A DNA stretch of 64,000 nucleotides from NCBI RefSeq assembly GCF_050410795.1, contig NZ_CP191258.1:3534001-3598000 (forward strand), written 5' to 3'. The DNA comes from Fontivita pretiosa (GTDB lineage: Bacteria; Planctomycetota; Phycisphaerae; Tepidisphaerales; Tepidisphaeraceae). The position numbers and the translations under genes were made by a program. This document shows positions 1 through 9,754 of the stretch, piece after piece (the first letter of the stretch is position 1; each line of letters begins with the position of its first letter). A model generated the notes under the pieces. It was given only the letters and a program-made list of their open reading frames with translations, was not told the DNA's origin and did no database searches.

Positions 1-3
1 CGT

Positions 4-1416
4 ATGTCGCGGCGGCCGATCGTCGAGCTGCTGCTTCTGGCGGCGCCGACGGTGGCGCAGATGGCGTCGTACACGCTGATGCAGTTTGCCGACCGGTGGA
101 TGCTGGCGCGGGTGGGCGATCTGGAAGCGGCGGCGGCGGGGACATCGGGCATCACGTATTTCTGTGTGATCGGCTTTGGCTTCGGGGTGCTGCTGCTGGT
201 GAACACGCTGGTCAGCCAGAGCTTCGGACGCCGCGATCTGGGCTCGACGGGGCGATACCTGTGGCAGGGGATGTGGTTTGGCGTGGCGTTCGGGGTGGCG
301 ACGCTGCTGCTGTGGCCGCTGGCCGAGCCGATGTTCCGCGTGATGGGACACGAGCCACGGATGGTTCGACTGGAAGCACAGTACATGCGTGTTGTGTCGC
401 TGGCGGGATGGGCAAAACTGGCGGCGGTGGCCATGAGCCAGTTCCTGCTGGGCCTGCACCGCCCGGGCATCGTTTTTGCCGGAACGCTGGTGGGGATCCT
501 GGCCAACGTCTTTTTCAACTGGCTGTTGATCTATGGAAACTGGGGCTTTGCGGCGCTGGGTGTGGCCGGTGCCGCATGGGGCACCAACGCCGCCGTCACC
601 TGCGAGCTGCTGATCATGGGGCTGTATGTCTGGCGTGCCGAGTTCGCGCGCGTACATGCGACGCTGGACTGGCGTGTGCGCTGGCCGATGCTTCGCACGC
701 TGCTGAGGGTCGGTCTGCCGGCGGGTTTCCAGCTCGTCTGCGACATCGCCGCCTGGACGATCTTCATGAACGTGATCGTGGCCAGCTTCGGCACGGCGGC
801 GCTGAGCGCCAACAGTTTCGCGTTCAGCTACATGCATCTGTGTTTCATGCCGGCCATCGGGGTGGGCAATGCCGTGACCGCGCTGGTGGGCAAGTACATC
901 GGGATGGGCCGGCCGGATCTGTCGGCCCGGCGGGCGCACCTGGGGTTTGTCGTGTGCGCGATTTACATGGTTTTGACGGGGATCGTGCTGTGGGCGTTTC
1001 GCTACCAGCTTCTGGGAATCTTCTCGCAGGATCCGCAGGTGTTGCGGATCGGCTCGACGATCATGTTCTTCGTGGCGATCTACCAGATCTTCGATGCGAT
1101 GTTCGTGGTGTACGTGGGCGCCCTGCGCGGGGCGGGTGACACGCTGGTCCCCGCAGCGGTGCAGGCGGTGCTCGTCTGGACGATCGTCGTGTTCGGCGGG
1201 GCGGTTCTGGCGTGGCGCGCGCCGCAATACGGCGTGGCCGGACCCTGGACGCTGGCGACCGTCTTCGGGGCACTGCTGGGGTTGTTTCTGCTGTGGCGGT
1301 TCGTGCGTGGCCAGTGGAGGTCGATCCGTCTGCATCACGATCAGGCACAGCCGGCGATCTCGAATGTCTCGGATCAATCCGCTAAATTGTCCGTCCTTAC
1401 GGAAGCTTCATCATGA
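4..1416 (+). CDS. MATE family multidrug/cation efflux transporter
   Basis: Inner-membrane antiporter of the MATE family, expected to export drugs or metabolites using a Na+ or H+ gradient. The 470-residue protein has about twelve hydrophobic segments arranged as two repeated bundles. The N-terminal LLLLAAPTVAQMASYTLM stretch, followed by a D-R-W-M-L/G-D-L-E-A pattern, is typical of the first MATE half, and the second half restarts near residue 230 (LRVGLPAGFQ). The length is normal for the family. The ATG lies only three bases from the window edge, so an upstream start cannot be excluded. Its last codons overlap ileS by four bases, which suggests co-transcription and coupling. The substrate cannot be inferred. 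Confidence 0.9.
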   Translation: MSRRPIVELLLLAAPTVAQMASYTLMQFADRWMLARVGDLEAAAAGTSGITYFCVIGFGFGVLLLVNTLVSQSFGRRDLGSTGRYLWQGMWFGVAFGVATLLLWPLAEPMFRVMGHEPRMVRLEAQYMRVVSLAGWAKLAAVAMSQFLLGLHRPGIVFAGTLVGILANVFFNWLLIYGNWGFAALGVAGAAWGTNAAVTCELLIMGLYVWRAEFARVHATLDWRVRWPMLRTLLRVGLPAGFQLVCDIAAWTIFMNVIVASFGTAALSANSFAFSYMHLCFMPAIGVGNAVTALVGKYIGMGRPDLSARRAHLGFVVCAIYMVLTGIVLWAFRYQLLGIFSQDPQVLRIGSTIMFFVAIYQIFDAMFVVYVGALRGAGDTLVPAAVQAVLVWTIVVFGGAVLAWRAPQYGVAGPWTLATVFGALLGLFLLWRFVRGQWRSIRLHHDQAQPAISNVSDQSAKLSVLTEASS

Positions 1417-4319
1417 GCACTCAGGCTTCACAACCGCAACCGGCGCAGCAGAAGGTCAGCTACAAGCAGACGCTCAACCTCCCGCAGACGAGTTTTCCGA
1501 TGGAGGCCAGGCTCGTGCAGAACGAGCCGCTGCGTCTGGCGCGATGGCAGGAGATGCGGCTGTACGAGAAGCTGATGACCGCCCGTGCCGCCGGTCCCAG
1601 GGGCAAGTGGATCCTGCACGATGGCCCGCCTTTCGCCAACGGCGACATTCATGTTGGGCATCTGGTCAACAAAGTGCTCAAGGATGTGGTGTTGCGTTTC
1701 CGCTCGATGCAGGGCTATCAGACGCCTTATGTGCCGGGCTGGGACTGTCACGGGCTGCCCATCGAGCACAAGATCACGCAGGATCTTGGCGGCAAGTCGC
1801 GGCAGATGCAGACCATCGAGATCCGCAAGCTGTGCTCCGACTACGCCAGGCGATACGCCGAAATCCAGAGCAGGCAGTTTCAGCGTCTGGGCATCCTTGG
1901 GGAATGGGACAATCCATACCTGACGATGTCTCCTGATTACGAGGCGGCCACGCTGGAGGTCTTTGCGCGCTTTGTCGAAGCCGGGCTGGTCTACAAACAG
2001 CTCAAACCGGTGCACTGGTCGATCGCCAATCAGACTGCCCTGGCCGACGCCGAACTGGAATACAAGGACGTGGAAGACACCAGCATCTATGTGGAGTTCC
2101 CGGCGGCCAACCCCGGGGCGCTGAAGGGCAGGTTTGATCTGCGATTGAACGCGAAGGTGGGTTTTCTGATCTGGACGACCACGCCCTGGACGCTGCCGGC
2201 GAATCTGGCCATTGCCGTGCATCCGGACGTGGAGTACGCGTTCGTGAAGTTCCTGTGGAACCAGGAGTGGCATGTGGACGTGGTGGCCAGGGACCTCGTC
2301 GAGCGGGTGTTCAGCAGGCTGCCCGGGCTTGAGCAGGTTCAGGTCGTCAAGACAGTCTTCGGCAAGGACCTGGTCGGCCTGGAGTACATTCATCCGTTCA
2401 TGAACCGCACCGGGCGGATCGTGCACGCCGAGTACGTCACGACCACCGACGGCACCGGGCTGGTCCATACCGCCCCCGGGCACGGCGAGGACGACTATCA
2501 CACCGGCATCCACAACAACCTGGAGATCTACTGTCCGGTGCTGGCCAACGGACGCTTCGATGAGACCGTGCCGCCGTGGATCCAGGGCAAGACGGTCTGG
2601 GAGGCCAACCCGATCATCATCGAGAAGCTGCGCGAGCTGAAGGTGCTGTTGGGTACCGAGAAGCTGGTACACAGCTATCCCCATGACTGGCGATCGAAGA
2701 CGCCGACCATCTTCCGCGCCACCGAACAGTGGTTCATCGCGATCGACAAGCCGTTTGAAATCCGGGATGAGGCCGCGGGTTTCAGGGACGAGCACGCCGG
2801 GCTGTCACTTCGGCAGCGTGCGTTGCGCGCGATCGAGCAGACGCAGTTCATTCCCGCCTGGGGCCGGGCGCGCATCCAGGGGATGCTCGAATCCCGTCCG
2901 GACTGGTGCATTTCGCGGCAGCGCTCCTGGGGCATGCCGATTCCGGTTTTCTACAACGAGCAGGGTCAGGCGCTGCTCACGCCGCAGTCGGTCCGCGCCG
3001 TCGCCAGACGCTTTGCCGAGAAAGGCTCGGATGTCTGGTTTACCGAGTCGCCGTCGGAACTGCTGGGCGATTACGATCCCGGCCCGCAATTCCCCAAAGA
3101 CACGCTTCGCAAGGAAAAGGACATCTTCGACGTGTGGTTCGAATCGGGCAGCTCGTGGAATGCGGTGCTGCGACGTCGAAGCTACCTTGCGTATCCGGCG
3201 GACATGTACCTGGAAGGATCCGACCAGCACCGCGGGTGGTTTCAGCTTTCGTTGCTGCCGGCGTTGGGCGCCACGGGCGTGCCGCCATTCAGGCAGGTGC
3301 TTACGCATGGCTTCGTGGTCAAGCCCGATGGAACCAAGGTCAGCAAATCCGACAAGGAGTATGTCACCGCCACCCAGGAGATCGAACGCCACGGCGCCGA
3401 TCTGCTGCGCCTGTGGGTGTGCAGCGTGGATTACCAGGGCGACATCCCCGCTTCGCCGCAAATGATCCAGGAGTTCAGCGACAAGTACCGCAAGATCCGC
3501 AACACGCTGCGATACCTGTTGAGCAACCTGTACGACTTCAACCCCGCCAGCGATGCCCGGCAGATCCCGCTGAACAGTCTGGATGGCTGGGCGTGGGCGG
3601 AGCTGGACCAGCTCATCGTCAGCGTTCGCGAGGCGTACGATGCGTATCAGCTTCACCGCGTGTTCCGTCTGCTGCATGATTTTTGTGCCGTGCAGATCAG
3701 CGCGATCTACGGCAACGCGATGAAGGATCGGCTGTATTGCGAGGCGCCCGATTCGCCGCTGCGACGTCGCGCGCAGACCGTCATGCATCGCATGGTGGTG
3801 AGCCTGACCAAGCTGCTGGCGCCGATGATCGTGTTCACCGCCGACGAGGCCTGGGAGCACATCCAGCACAAGCCTGCCGGCGAGAGCGATTGCCCAAGCG
3901 TGCATCTGACGCTGCTGCCCGAGCCCTCCGGCGTCGAGGTCAGCGAGCAGCAGCGCGAGGAATGGAAGCTGCTCATGGAGCTGCGCGATCAGGCGTTGAT
4001 GCAGCTTGATCGACTCACCCGGCAGATCGGCAAGTACAAGGCCCTGGACGCGGAGATCATTTACCGCGTTGATGACGATGAAATCCGCCGGCGGCTCCAG
4101 GCCTACGGGCCGGATCTGGAGGACATCATCGGCGCCGGATACCACAGTTTCGCCGAGAAGTCGCCCCAGGGTCCGGCGGTCAGTGTCGAGCTGGTCGATC
4201 GACGCGACAAGTACAAGGCCTGCGCCCGAAGCTGGAAACGCCGGCCGGATGTCGGGGCCGACCCGCAGTACCCGGACCTTTCGCTGCGCGATGCCGCGGC
4301 GGTTAAAGCGCGACGTTAG
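1413..4319 (+). CDS. ileS: Isoleucyl-tRNA synthetase
   Basis: Charges tRNA-Ile with isoleucine in the cytoplasm. The 968-residue class I synthetase has a HIGH-type signature (GDIHVGH, near residue 76), the CP1 editing domain with its WTTTPWTLPANLA motif, and the KMSKS loop as KVSKS (TKVSKSDKEY). An anticodon-binding domain follows. The bacterial C-terminal zinc module is present by alignment (R-R-P-D-V-G-x-D-P) but eroded: one of the four usual cysteines remains (KACARSW) and the second pair reads DLSLRDA. The ATG overlaps the stop of the MATE gene (ATGA). Downstream purN follows within 40 bases. Identity is certain; loss of the zinc ligands is the oddity. Confidence 0.98.
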   Translation: MSTQASQPQPAQQKVSYKQTLNLPQTSFPMEARLVQNEPLRLARWQEMRLYEKLMTARAAGPRGKWILHDGPPFANGDIHVGHLVNKVLKDVVLRFRSMQGYQTPYVPGWDCHGLPIEHKITQDLGGKSRQMQTIEIRKLCSDYARRYAEIQSRQFQRLGILGEWDNPYLTMSPDYEAATLEVFARFVEAGLVYKQLKPVHWSIANQTALADAELEYKDVEDTSIYVEFPAANPGALKGRFDLRLNAKVGFLIWTTTPWTLPANLAIAVHPDVEYAFVKFLWNQEWHVDVVARDLVERVFSRLPGLEQVQVVKTVFGKDLVGLEYIHPFMNRTGRIVHAEYVTTTDGTGLVHTAPGHGEDDYHTGIHNNLEIYCPVLANGRFDETVPPWIQGKTVWEANPIIIEKLRELKVLLGTEKLVHSYPHDWRSKTPTIFRATEQWFIAIDKPFEIRDEAAGFRDEHAGLSLRQRALRAIEQTQFIPAWGRARIQGMLESRPDWCISRQRSWGMPIPVFYNEQGQALLTPQSVRAVARRFAEKGSDVWFTESPSELLGDYDPGPQFPKDTLRKEKDIFDVWFESGSSWNAVLRRRSYLAYPADMYLEGSDQHRGWFQLSLLPALGATGVPPFRQVLTHGFVVKPDGTKVSKSDKEYVTATQEIERHGADLLRLWVCSVDYQGDIPASPQMIQEFSDKYRKIRNTLRYLLSNLYDFNPASDARQIPLNSLDGWAWAELDQLIVSVREAYDAYQLHRVFRLLHDFCAVQISAIYGNAMKDRLYCEAPDSPLRRRAQTVMHRMVVSLTKLLAPMIVFTADEAWEHIQHKPAGESDCPSVHLTLLPEPSGVEVSEQQREEWKLLMELRDQALMQLDRLTRQIGKYKALDAEIIYRVDDDEIRRRLQAYGPDLEDIIGAGYHSFAEKSPQGPAVSVELVDRRDKYKACARSWKRRPDVGADPQYPDLSLRDAAAVKARR

Positions 4320-4357
4320 CAGTGGTCGTCTCGACTTTAGCCTTACCGAACAGATCG

Positions 4358-5038
4358 ATGACTCATGGCCCGATCAATCTGGCGGTGCTGGTCAGCGGAT
4401 CAGGCACGACGCTTCAGAACCTCATCGACGCCATCGCGTCGCGACAGCTCGATGCCCGGATCCGCCTGGTGATCGGGTCGCGCCCGGACATCCAGGCGCT
4501 GGATCGCGCCCGTGCGGCCGGTATTCCCGCCCACGTCGTTGATCGCCGACAATTCCCCGATGTGGCCAGCTTCAGCAGGCGAGTCTTCGAGCTGATCGAT
4601 GCCGCCGGCGTGGATCTGGTCTGCCTGGCGGGCTGGTTGTGCCTGCTGGAGATCCCTGCGCAATGGCAGGGGCGGGTGATGAACATTCATCCGGCCCTGC
4701 TGCCGAGCTTCGGCGGCAAGGGGATGTACGGCCGGCGGGTGCATGAAGCGGTGCTGGCGCACGGGTGCAAGGTCAGCGGCTGTACGGTTCATTTCGTCGA
4801 TCAGAACTACGACACCGGGCCGATCATCCTCCAGAGAACCTGCCCGGTGCTGGAGGATGACACGCCACAGACGCTGGCGCGGCGCGTTTTCGAGCAGGAA
4901 AAGATCGCTTATCCGCAGGCGATCCGGCTGTTCGCCGAAGGACGGTTGCGAATCGAGGGTCGGCGAGTGCGGATCACGGGCCGGGAAGATCGAACCAGTG
5001 AGCCGGCAGGTGAAGCGGGCGGCGGCGCCAACGTCTGA
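4358..5038 (+). CDS. purN: Phosphoribosylglycinamide formyltransferase
   Basis: Third step of de novo purine synthesis: transfers a formyl group from 10-formyl-THF to GAR. A Rossmann-like start (NLAVLVSGSGTTLQNLID) carries the phosphate-binding loop. The catalytic residues of the family are visible as N109 and H111 in NIHPALLPSFGGKG and D152 in DTGPII. The chosen ATG gives a 226-residue protein that starts just before the conserved strand. An in-frame GTG 36 bases upstream would add twelve atypical residues. It follows ileS on the same strand at short distance, so it is probably the last gene of that transcript, facing the RRM gene. Confidence 0.95.
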   Translation: MTHGPINLAVLVSGSGTTLQNLIDAIASRQLDARIRLVIGSRPDIQALDRARAAGIPAHVVDRRQFPDVASFSRRVFELIDAAGVDLVCLAGWLCLLEIPAQWQGRVMNIHPALLPSFGGKGMYGRRVHEAVLAHGCKVSGCTVHFVDQNYDTGPIILQRTCPVLEDDTPQTLARRVFEQEKIAYPQAIRLFAEGRLRIEGRRVRITGREDRTSEPAGEAGGGANV

Positions 5039-5100
5039 CGGCTGTTGCAGCCGCCTGCAATGCAAGGATTCAGCCCCCGAATGCGGGTTTTGCGAGCATC

Positions 5101-5415
5101 TCAGGATCGATCTCGCCCGCCGCGATCACCGCGCCCGCCTCGATCCTCGCGCCCGCCGCCTCGATCCTCGCGCGGACGGGCTTCGTTGACGGTGAGCGTT
5201 CGCCCGACGTGCTGTTGGCCGTTCAGCGCCGCGATGGCGGCGCGTGCCTCCTGCTCGTTGGACATCTCGACGAAACCGAATCCTTTGCTGCGACCGGTGT
5301 CGCGGTCGGAAATGACCTGGGCCGAGACCACGCGTCCGTACGGCGCGAACAGTTGTTCGAGCTGTGAGCTGTCCACGTTGTAGCTCAGGTTTCCGACGTA
5401 CAGCTTTCTGCCCAT
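5101..5415 (-). CDS. Glycine-rich RRM RNA-binding protein
   Basis: Small single-RRM RNA-binding protein of 104 residues, similar in layout to the bacterial glycine-rich Rbp proteins linked in some groups to cold response or mRNA binding. RNP2 (KLYVGNLSY) begins at residue 4 and RNP1 (KGFGFVEM) lies near residue 45. The tail is a run of RGG/EDRGG repeats, an unstructured RNA-binding region. The start was chosen because ATG is preceded by a strong Shine-Dalgarno (AGGAGG at about 5422-5428) and begins exactly at the RRM. The frame stays open upstream, but that region lies within the divergent transporter gene and is not protein-like. The RNA target is unknown. Confidence 0.93.
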   Translation of the reverse strand: MGRKLYVGNLSYNVDSSQLEQLFAPYGRVVSAQVISDRDTGRSKGFGFVEMSNEQEARAAIAALNGQQHVGRTLTVNEARPREDRGGGREDRGGRGDRGGRDRS

Positions 5416-5509
5416 GCCGGCCTCCTGTGGAGCGGGAATCGTTATAGCCCTGATACACGGCAGAAGAAAGCGAAAAATCGTCCGGGCTGAAGCCCTATGA
5501 TCGCTAACG

Positions 5510-6802
5510 ATGTCGCATCGCTTCATCACTGAGAATCGTGTCGGCCCGGAACCGAATGATCCGTCCGTGGCCTTGACCGTTCCGCCAAATGGCGACGGCG
5601 ATGGGCGCGTTGCTGGTGCGTTCGCGCCGGATGCCACGGCAGCGGCACCTGCGGCGGCTCCCATTCCACTGCGTTTCAACATGCAGGAGTTGGCCGGTTC
5701 GTTCGGAGATCTGGGCACGTTCCTGCCGCTGGTGGTCAGCGTCTGTCAAAAGTCACACCTGGACATCGGGGCGGTGTTTGTCTGTGCCGGCGCGCTGAAC
5801 ATCGCCACCGGGCTGCTGTTTCGCCAGCCGATTCCGGTGCAGCCGATGAAGGCGTTGGCGGCGGTGGCGATCACCGAAGGGATGGGGCTGGGCGGCCTGG
5901 TCGCCGCCGGGATGTTCATGGGAGCCATTCTGGTGGTGTTGGCCGGCTCGGGGCTGATCGATCGCGTCAGTCAGTGGGTCCCCAGGTGGGTTGTACGCGG
6001 CATCCAACTGGGGGTAGGCGCGAAGCTGGCGCTGGAGGGCGGCAAGTACATCTGGCAGTTGCCGGCCATCGGCTGGGATAGCTGGCTGACGGCCATTCTG
6101 CTGGGCACGGGGGTGATGGCTCTGGTTTCCCGGCGGCAGCCGGCACTGTTGTACGTGTTTGTACTGGGTTTTGTGCTGCTGTATCTGGGCCGGCCGGAAG
6201 CATACGCAGGCGTGAGCCTGTCGCTGCCGGCGTTTGCATTCCATTGGCCCGGTGGATCGGAATGGTTCGACGGGCTTGTGCGCGGCACGGTGCCGCAGTT
6301 GCCGCTGACGTTGCTGAACTCGGTTGTGGCGGTGTGCGCGCTTTCCGCGGAGTACTTTCCCCGGCACCCGATCAGCCCCAGACGCATGGCCATGAGTGTG
6401 GGCATGATGAATCTGCTGACTGTGCCGATTGGAGTGATGCCGATGTGTCACGGAGCCGGAGGGCTTGCCGGGCAGTATCACTTCGGCGCCCGCACCGGCG
6501 GCAGCGTGGTGATGCTGGGCGCGCTCAAAATCGTCACAGGGCTTGCCTTCGGTAGCGCCATCCTTGGTCTGTTAGCCGCCTATCCCAAGGCGATCCTGGG
6601 GATCATGCTGATCGGAGCCGGTCTCGCGCTGGCGTGGGTGGCGCGCGACGCCCGCCGCCCGGCCCAACTGCTGGTGGTCCTTGCCACGGCGGCCTCATGC
6701 ATTGTGTTCTCCACCGCGATCGGATTTGCAGTCGGCTGTGCGGCGGCGGGGATGCTGGCAGTGATGCGGAAGCTCCCCAGGCCAGCGATTCGGTCGCACT
6801 GA
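5510..6802 (+). CDS. MOT1-type molybdate/sulfate transporter
   Basis: Polytopic membrane protein of 430 residues resembling the MOT1 molybdate/sulfate transporter family (related to SulP carriers but lacking a STAS domain). The family hallmark GDLGTFLPLVV near residue 67 is repeated in form later, and the PVQPMKALAAVAIT segment is characteristic. About ten hydrophobic helices follow. The first 50 residues are polar, Ala/Pro-rich and probably cytoplasmic; an internal ATG directly before QELAGSFGDLG is an alternative start. It is divergent from the RRM gene with about 95 bases between. No molybdenum-cofactor genes are nearby, so whether it carries molybdate or sulfate is open. Confidence 0.8.
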   Translation: MSHRFITENRVGPEPNDPSVALTVPPNGDGDGRVAGAFAPDATAAAPAAAPIPLRFNMQELAGSFGDLGTFLPLVVSVCQKSHLDIGAVFVCAGALNIATGLLFRQPIPVQPMKALAAVAITEGMGLGGLVAAGMFMGAILVVLAGSGLIDRVSQWVPRWVVRGIQLGVGAKLALEGGKYIWQLPAIGWDSWLTAILLGTGVMALVSRRQPALLYVFVLGFVLLYLGRPEAYAGVSLSLPAFAFHWPGGSEWFDGLVRGTVPQLPLTLLNSVVAVCALSAEYFPRHPISPRRMAMSVGMMNLLTVPIGVMPMCHGAGGLAGQYHFGARTGGSVVMLGALKIVTGLAFGSAILGLLAAYPKAILGIMLIGAGLALAWVARDARRPAQLLVVLATAASCIVFSTAIGFAVGCAAAGMLAVMRKLPRPAIRSH

Positions 6803-7020
6803 CCGTTCCGACGTCGGCGACCCAGCCGGCGGCGGCTGAATTCATCCTGCATGCCGTTGCCGGCAACCGGCCCGTGCCGACGCTGCAAAAATCCCTACTC
6901 CGTATCCGATCTTCACAAAGTTTAATTCGTTTTATTGGTAGCCAGTAGCCTCGCTGCGTGCATGAAACAGATCGGGCACGCGGTTTGTTATGAGGTATGC
7001 TGGTATAGGGAGGCATAGCC
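6803..7020. other. Intergenic region upstream of the DUF488 gene
   Basis: About 220 bases with no gene. It contains a short palindrome (GTTGCCGGCAAC) without a T-run and an AT-rich patch around 6900-6950. The only clear signal is a good ribosome-binding site (GGGAGG) just before the ATG at 7021. No convincing -35/-10 pair was assigned. Confidence 0.4.
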
Positions 7021-7389
7021 ATGATCAAGATCAAACACCTGCTCGACGCGGTCGAAAGCGACGACGGACAGCGCCTGTGGGTCGAACCCATCGGCGTTAC
7101 CGCGGACCTGCGGCAGTGGTGTTCGATCGATCATGTGCTGTCGCACATCGGCCCGCCCATCAACTTGTGGCTGTGGTTCCAGGAGCATCCAGACGGCTAC
7201 GAGTATTTCCGCGCCAAGTACCACGAGTTTCTCAGTCAGGAGAATCGTCGGCAACTGATGATGGAGCTGGCGGCTGCGGCGCTTCAGGAGGACTTTACTC
7301 TGGTCCACCAGGGCGACGATCCGCAACACAATTCGGCCACGGCGCTGTACGAGTTTCTCACGGAACTTCAGGCGTATGTTCGGGAGTGA
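7021..7389 (+). CDS. DUF488 family (YeaO-like) protein
   Basis: Small soluble protein of 122 residues of unknown molecular function. The N-terminus (MIKIKHLLDAVESDDGQRLWVEPIGV) and the pattern W-F-x-x-H-P-x-x-x-x-x-F-R-x-K-Y match the DUF488/YeaO family, in which the start reads like IKIKRVYDPPSPEDGxRVLVDRLWPRG. The central loop of the usual family, with a conserved tryptophan/arginine stretch, is altered here, so it is a diverged member. The start is supported by an upstream GGGAGG. It lies between the transporter and the helicase on the same strand and is probably independent of both. Confidence 0.7.
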   Translation: MIKIKHLLDAVESDDGQRLWVEPIGVTADLRQWCSIDHVLSHIGPPINLWLWFQEHPDGYEYFRAKYHEFLSQENRRQLMMELAAAALQEDFTLVHQGDDPQHNSATALYEFLTELQAYVRE

Positions 7390-7531
7390 GGCCCACGTGC
7401 GTGGGAGCCGCTGGAGCGACGAACTGTCGCGGCGGGCGTGGCCTGTGCCCGGTCAACCCGTCGCCGTCGGGTGAATCCGCGCCGACCGGCGTGGCGGCGC
7501 GCTCGACTCCCACGGCCCGCGCGGGGCTGCT

Positions 7532-9730
7532 ATGATCCTGCGCGTGATCAACCCCGAACACCTGCTGGATGATCTGACCGAGGCGCAGCGACAGGCCGTG
7601 ACCCATGTCGATGGCCCACTGTTGATTATCGCCGGCGCCGGCAGCGGCAAAACGCGCGTGATCACCCGTCGCGTCGCCTACCTCATCAGCCAGGGCATTG
7701 CGCCTTGTTCGATCCTGGCCATTACGTTCACGAACAAGGCGGCGGGGGAGATGAAGCAGCGTATCAGCGCTCTGTGCCAGCAGCCGCTGCGCGACTTCGG
7801 CCGGCTGGACCAGCCCTGGCCGATCATCTGTACCTTCCACTCGCTGTGCCTGCGGATCCTGCGGCACTACGCCGCGGTGATCGGCCTGCCGGCTAACTTT
7901 TCCGTCTACGACTCGGCGGATCAGACGCGCGTGCTGAAGGAGGCCTTGAAACTGCTGGATATCTCCAGCAGCAATTTCGCCCCCTCGGTCGTACACGGCA
8001 CGATCAGCAAGGCCAAGAATCAGCTCATCACCCCCGACGCCTATGCACAGGCCGCTGGCGACTTCTACACGCGCCAAGTCGCGCGGATCTACACGAAGTA
8101 CCAGCAGCTTTTGACGCAGAACAATGCTCTGGACTTCGATGACCTGCTGCTGCGCGCGACGCTGGCGTTTCGCGAGCACCCGCAGATCCTCCGCGAGCTT
8201 CAGGATCGCTTCCAGTACCTGCTCATCGACGAGTACCAGGATACCAACCACGCGCAATACGTCCTGGCCCACGCCCTGGCGATGCGCCACCGCAACATCT
8301 GCGTTGTGGGCGACCCTGATCAATCGATCTATATGTGGCGTGGAGCGGATATCCAGAACATCCTGGACTTCGAGAAGGACTATCCCGATGCAAAGGTTGT
8401 GCGACTGGAGCAGAACTACCGCTCAACCAGGACCATCCTGCACATCGCCTCCGAGCTGATCGCCCATAACTCCGAACGCAAGAAAAAGACCCTCTGGACA
8501 GAGAACGAGCAGGGGGCCAAGGCCCGGCTGATTCTGGCGCAGGACGAGTACGACGAGGCCGAGGCGGTGGTCGCGGAGCTGAAGCGGCTGCGCGAATCGG
8601 GGTTCTGCTGGAACCAGATGGCGATCTTCTACCGCATCAACGCGCTGTCCCGCGTGATGGAAAAGGCGCTGTTCAACGCCCAGATCCCCTATCAGATCGC
8701 CCGCGGCGTGGAGTTCTACGCACGCAAGGAGATCAAGGACGTGCTGGCGTATTTGCGGGTGATCGCCAATCCAAGCGATGAGGTGAGTCTGGAGCGGATC
8801 ATCAACACCCCGCCCCGGGGCATCGGCGACACGACCGTCCGCCAGCTTCAGGCCTGGGGCATCGCTCAGGGTCTGGGCTTGTTTGCGGCGATGGAGCGGG
8901 TCGATCAGGTGCAGGGGCTGTCCACCCGCGCATTGAACTCGATCCGGCAGTTCGTCAAGCTGATCCACGAATGGCGGGCACGCACGCAGCCATCCGTCCG
9001 CGCGCTTATGGAGGACGTGGTTCGCCGTTCGGGGCTGGAAGCGGCCCTGAAGAAGCTCGGCGGCGAGGAGCAGCAGGAGCTGTATAACGTCAACGAGCTG
9101 ATCACCGCCGCCGCGGAGTACGATGCGCAGAATCCCCAGGGTTCATTGGAAGATTACCTGGCGCAGGTGAGCCTGGTCAGCGACGTGGATCATCTGAAGG
9201 ACAGCGGCGGGGCGGTGACGCTGATGACGCTGCACGCGGCCAAGGGACTGGAGTTTCCCGTGGTCGCGATGATCGGGCTGGAGGAAGGCTGCCTGCCCCA
9301 TGCCCGCGCTCGGGGCAATCCCACGGAGATGGAGGAAGAGCGGCGGCTGTGCTTCGTGGGTATCACCCGCGCTCAGAAGCGACTGATCTTGACTCGGGCG
9401 GCGTACCGGACCCTGCGCGGCCTGCGGGAACGCACCGTGGCCAGCCCGTTCCTGGCGGAAATGCCCCGCGACGCGCTGGAGGTGATCGACCGCACGGGCA
9501 AGAACCATGGCGGCCGCGGCGGCGAAGGCTGGGACCGCAATCATGCGGAGAGGGTCGGTTCCCAAGCCTGGTTTCGCCGCGGACAGCTCGTACGACATCC
9601 GACGTTCGGCATCGGACGAATCGCCGAAATCAGCGACATGGGGCAGCAGACCCGTGCCGTGGTGGAGTTCAACGGCGCAGGACGGAAGACGCTGATCCTC
9701 CAGTACGCCAGGCTGGAGCCGGTCGGTTGA
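7532..9730 (+). CDS. UvrD/PcrA-type superfamily 1 DNA helicase
   Basis: ATP-dependent 3'-5' DNA helicase acting in nucleotide excision repair, mismatch repair or replication-fork clearance. The 732-residue protein has the Q motif (LTEAQRQAV), Walker A (AGAGSGKT, K40), motif Ia (ITFTNKAAGEMKQR), Walker B (LLIDEYQDTN), motif III (GDPDQSIYMWRGAD), motif IV (LEQNYRS), motif V (LMTLHAAKGLEFP) and motif VI (VGITRAQKRL). A short C-terminal Tudor-like domain (GQLVRHPTFGIGRI) is as in PcrA. The organisation fits PcrA/UvrD rather than Rep or RecB. An in-frame GTG four codons downstream of the ATG is an alternative start; no strong ribosome-binding site decides it. Confidence 0.95.
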   Translation: MILRVINPEHLLDDLTEAQRQAVTHVDGPLLIIAGAGSGKTRVITRRVAYLISQGIAPCSILAITFTNKAAGEMKQRISALCQQPLRDFGRLDQPWPIICTFHSLCLRILRHYAAVIGLPANFSVYDSADQTRVLKEALKLLDISSSNFAPSVVHGTISKAKNQLITPDAYAQAAGDFYTRQVARIYTKYQQLLTQNNALDFDDLLLRATLAFREHPQILRELQDRFQYLLIDEYQDTNHAQYVLAHALAMRHRNICVVGDPDQSIYMWRGADIQNILDFEKDYPDAKVVRLEQNYRSTRTILHIASELIAHNSERKKKTLWTENEQGAKARLILAQDEYDEAEAVVAELKRLRESGFCWNQMAIFYRINALSRVMEKALFNAQIPYQIARGVEFYARKEIKDVLAYLRVIANPSDEVSLERIINTPPRGIGDTTVRQLQAWGIAQGLGLFAAMERVDQVQGLSTRALNSIRQFVKLIHEWRARTQPSVRALMEDVVRRSGLEAALKKLGGEEQQELYNVNELITAAAEYDAQNPQGSLEDYLAQVSLVSDVDHLKDSGGAVTLMTLHAAKGLEFPVVAMIGLEEGCLPHARARGNPTEMEEERRLCFVGITRAQKRLILTRAAYRTLRGLRERTVASPFLAEMPRDALEVIDRTGKNHGGRGGEGWDRNHAERVGSQAWFRRGQLVRHPTFGIGRIAEISDMGQQTRAVVEFNGAGRKTLILQYARLEPVG

Positions 9731-9754
9731 CCGCCGCCTGGCATTGACGGGCCG

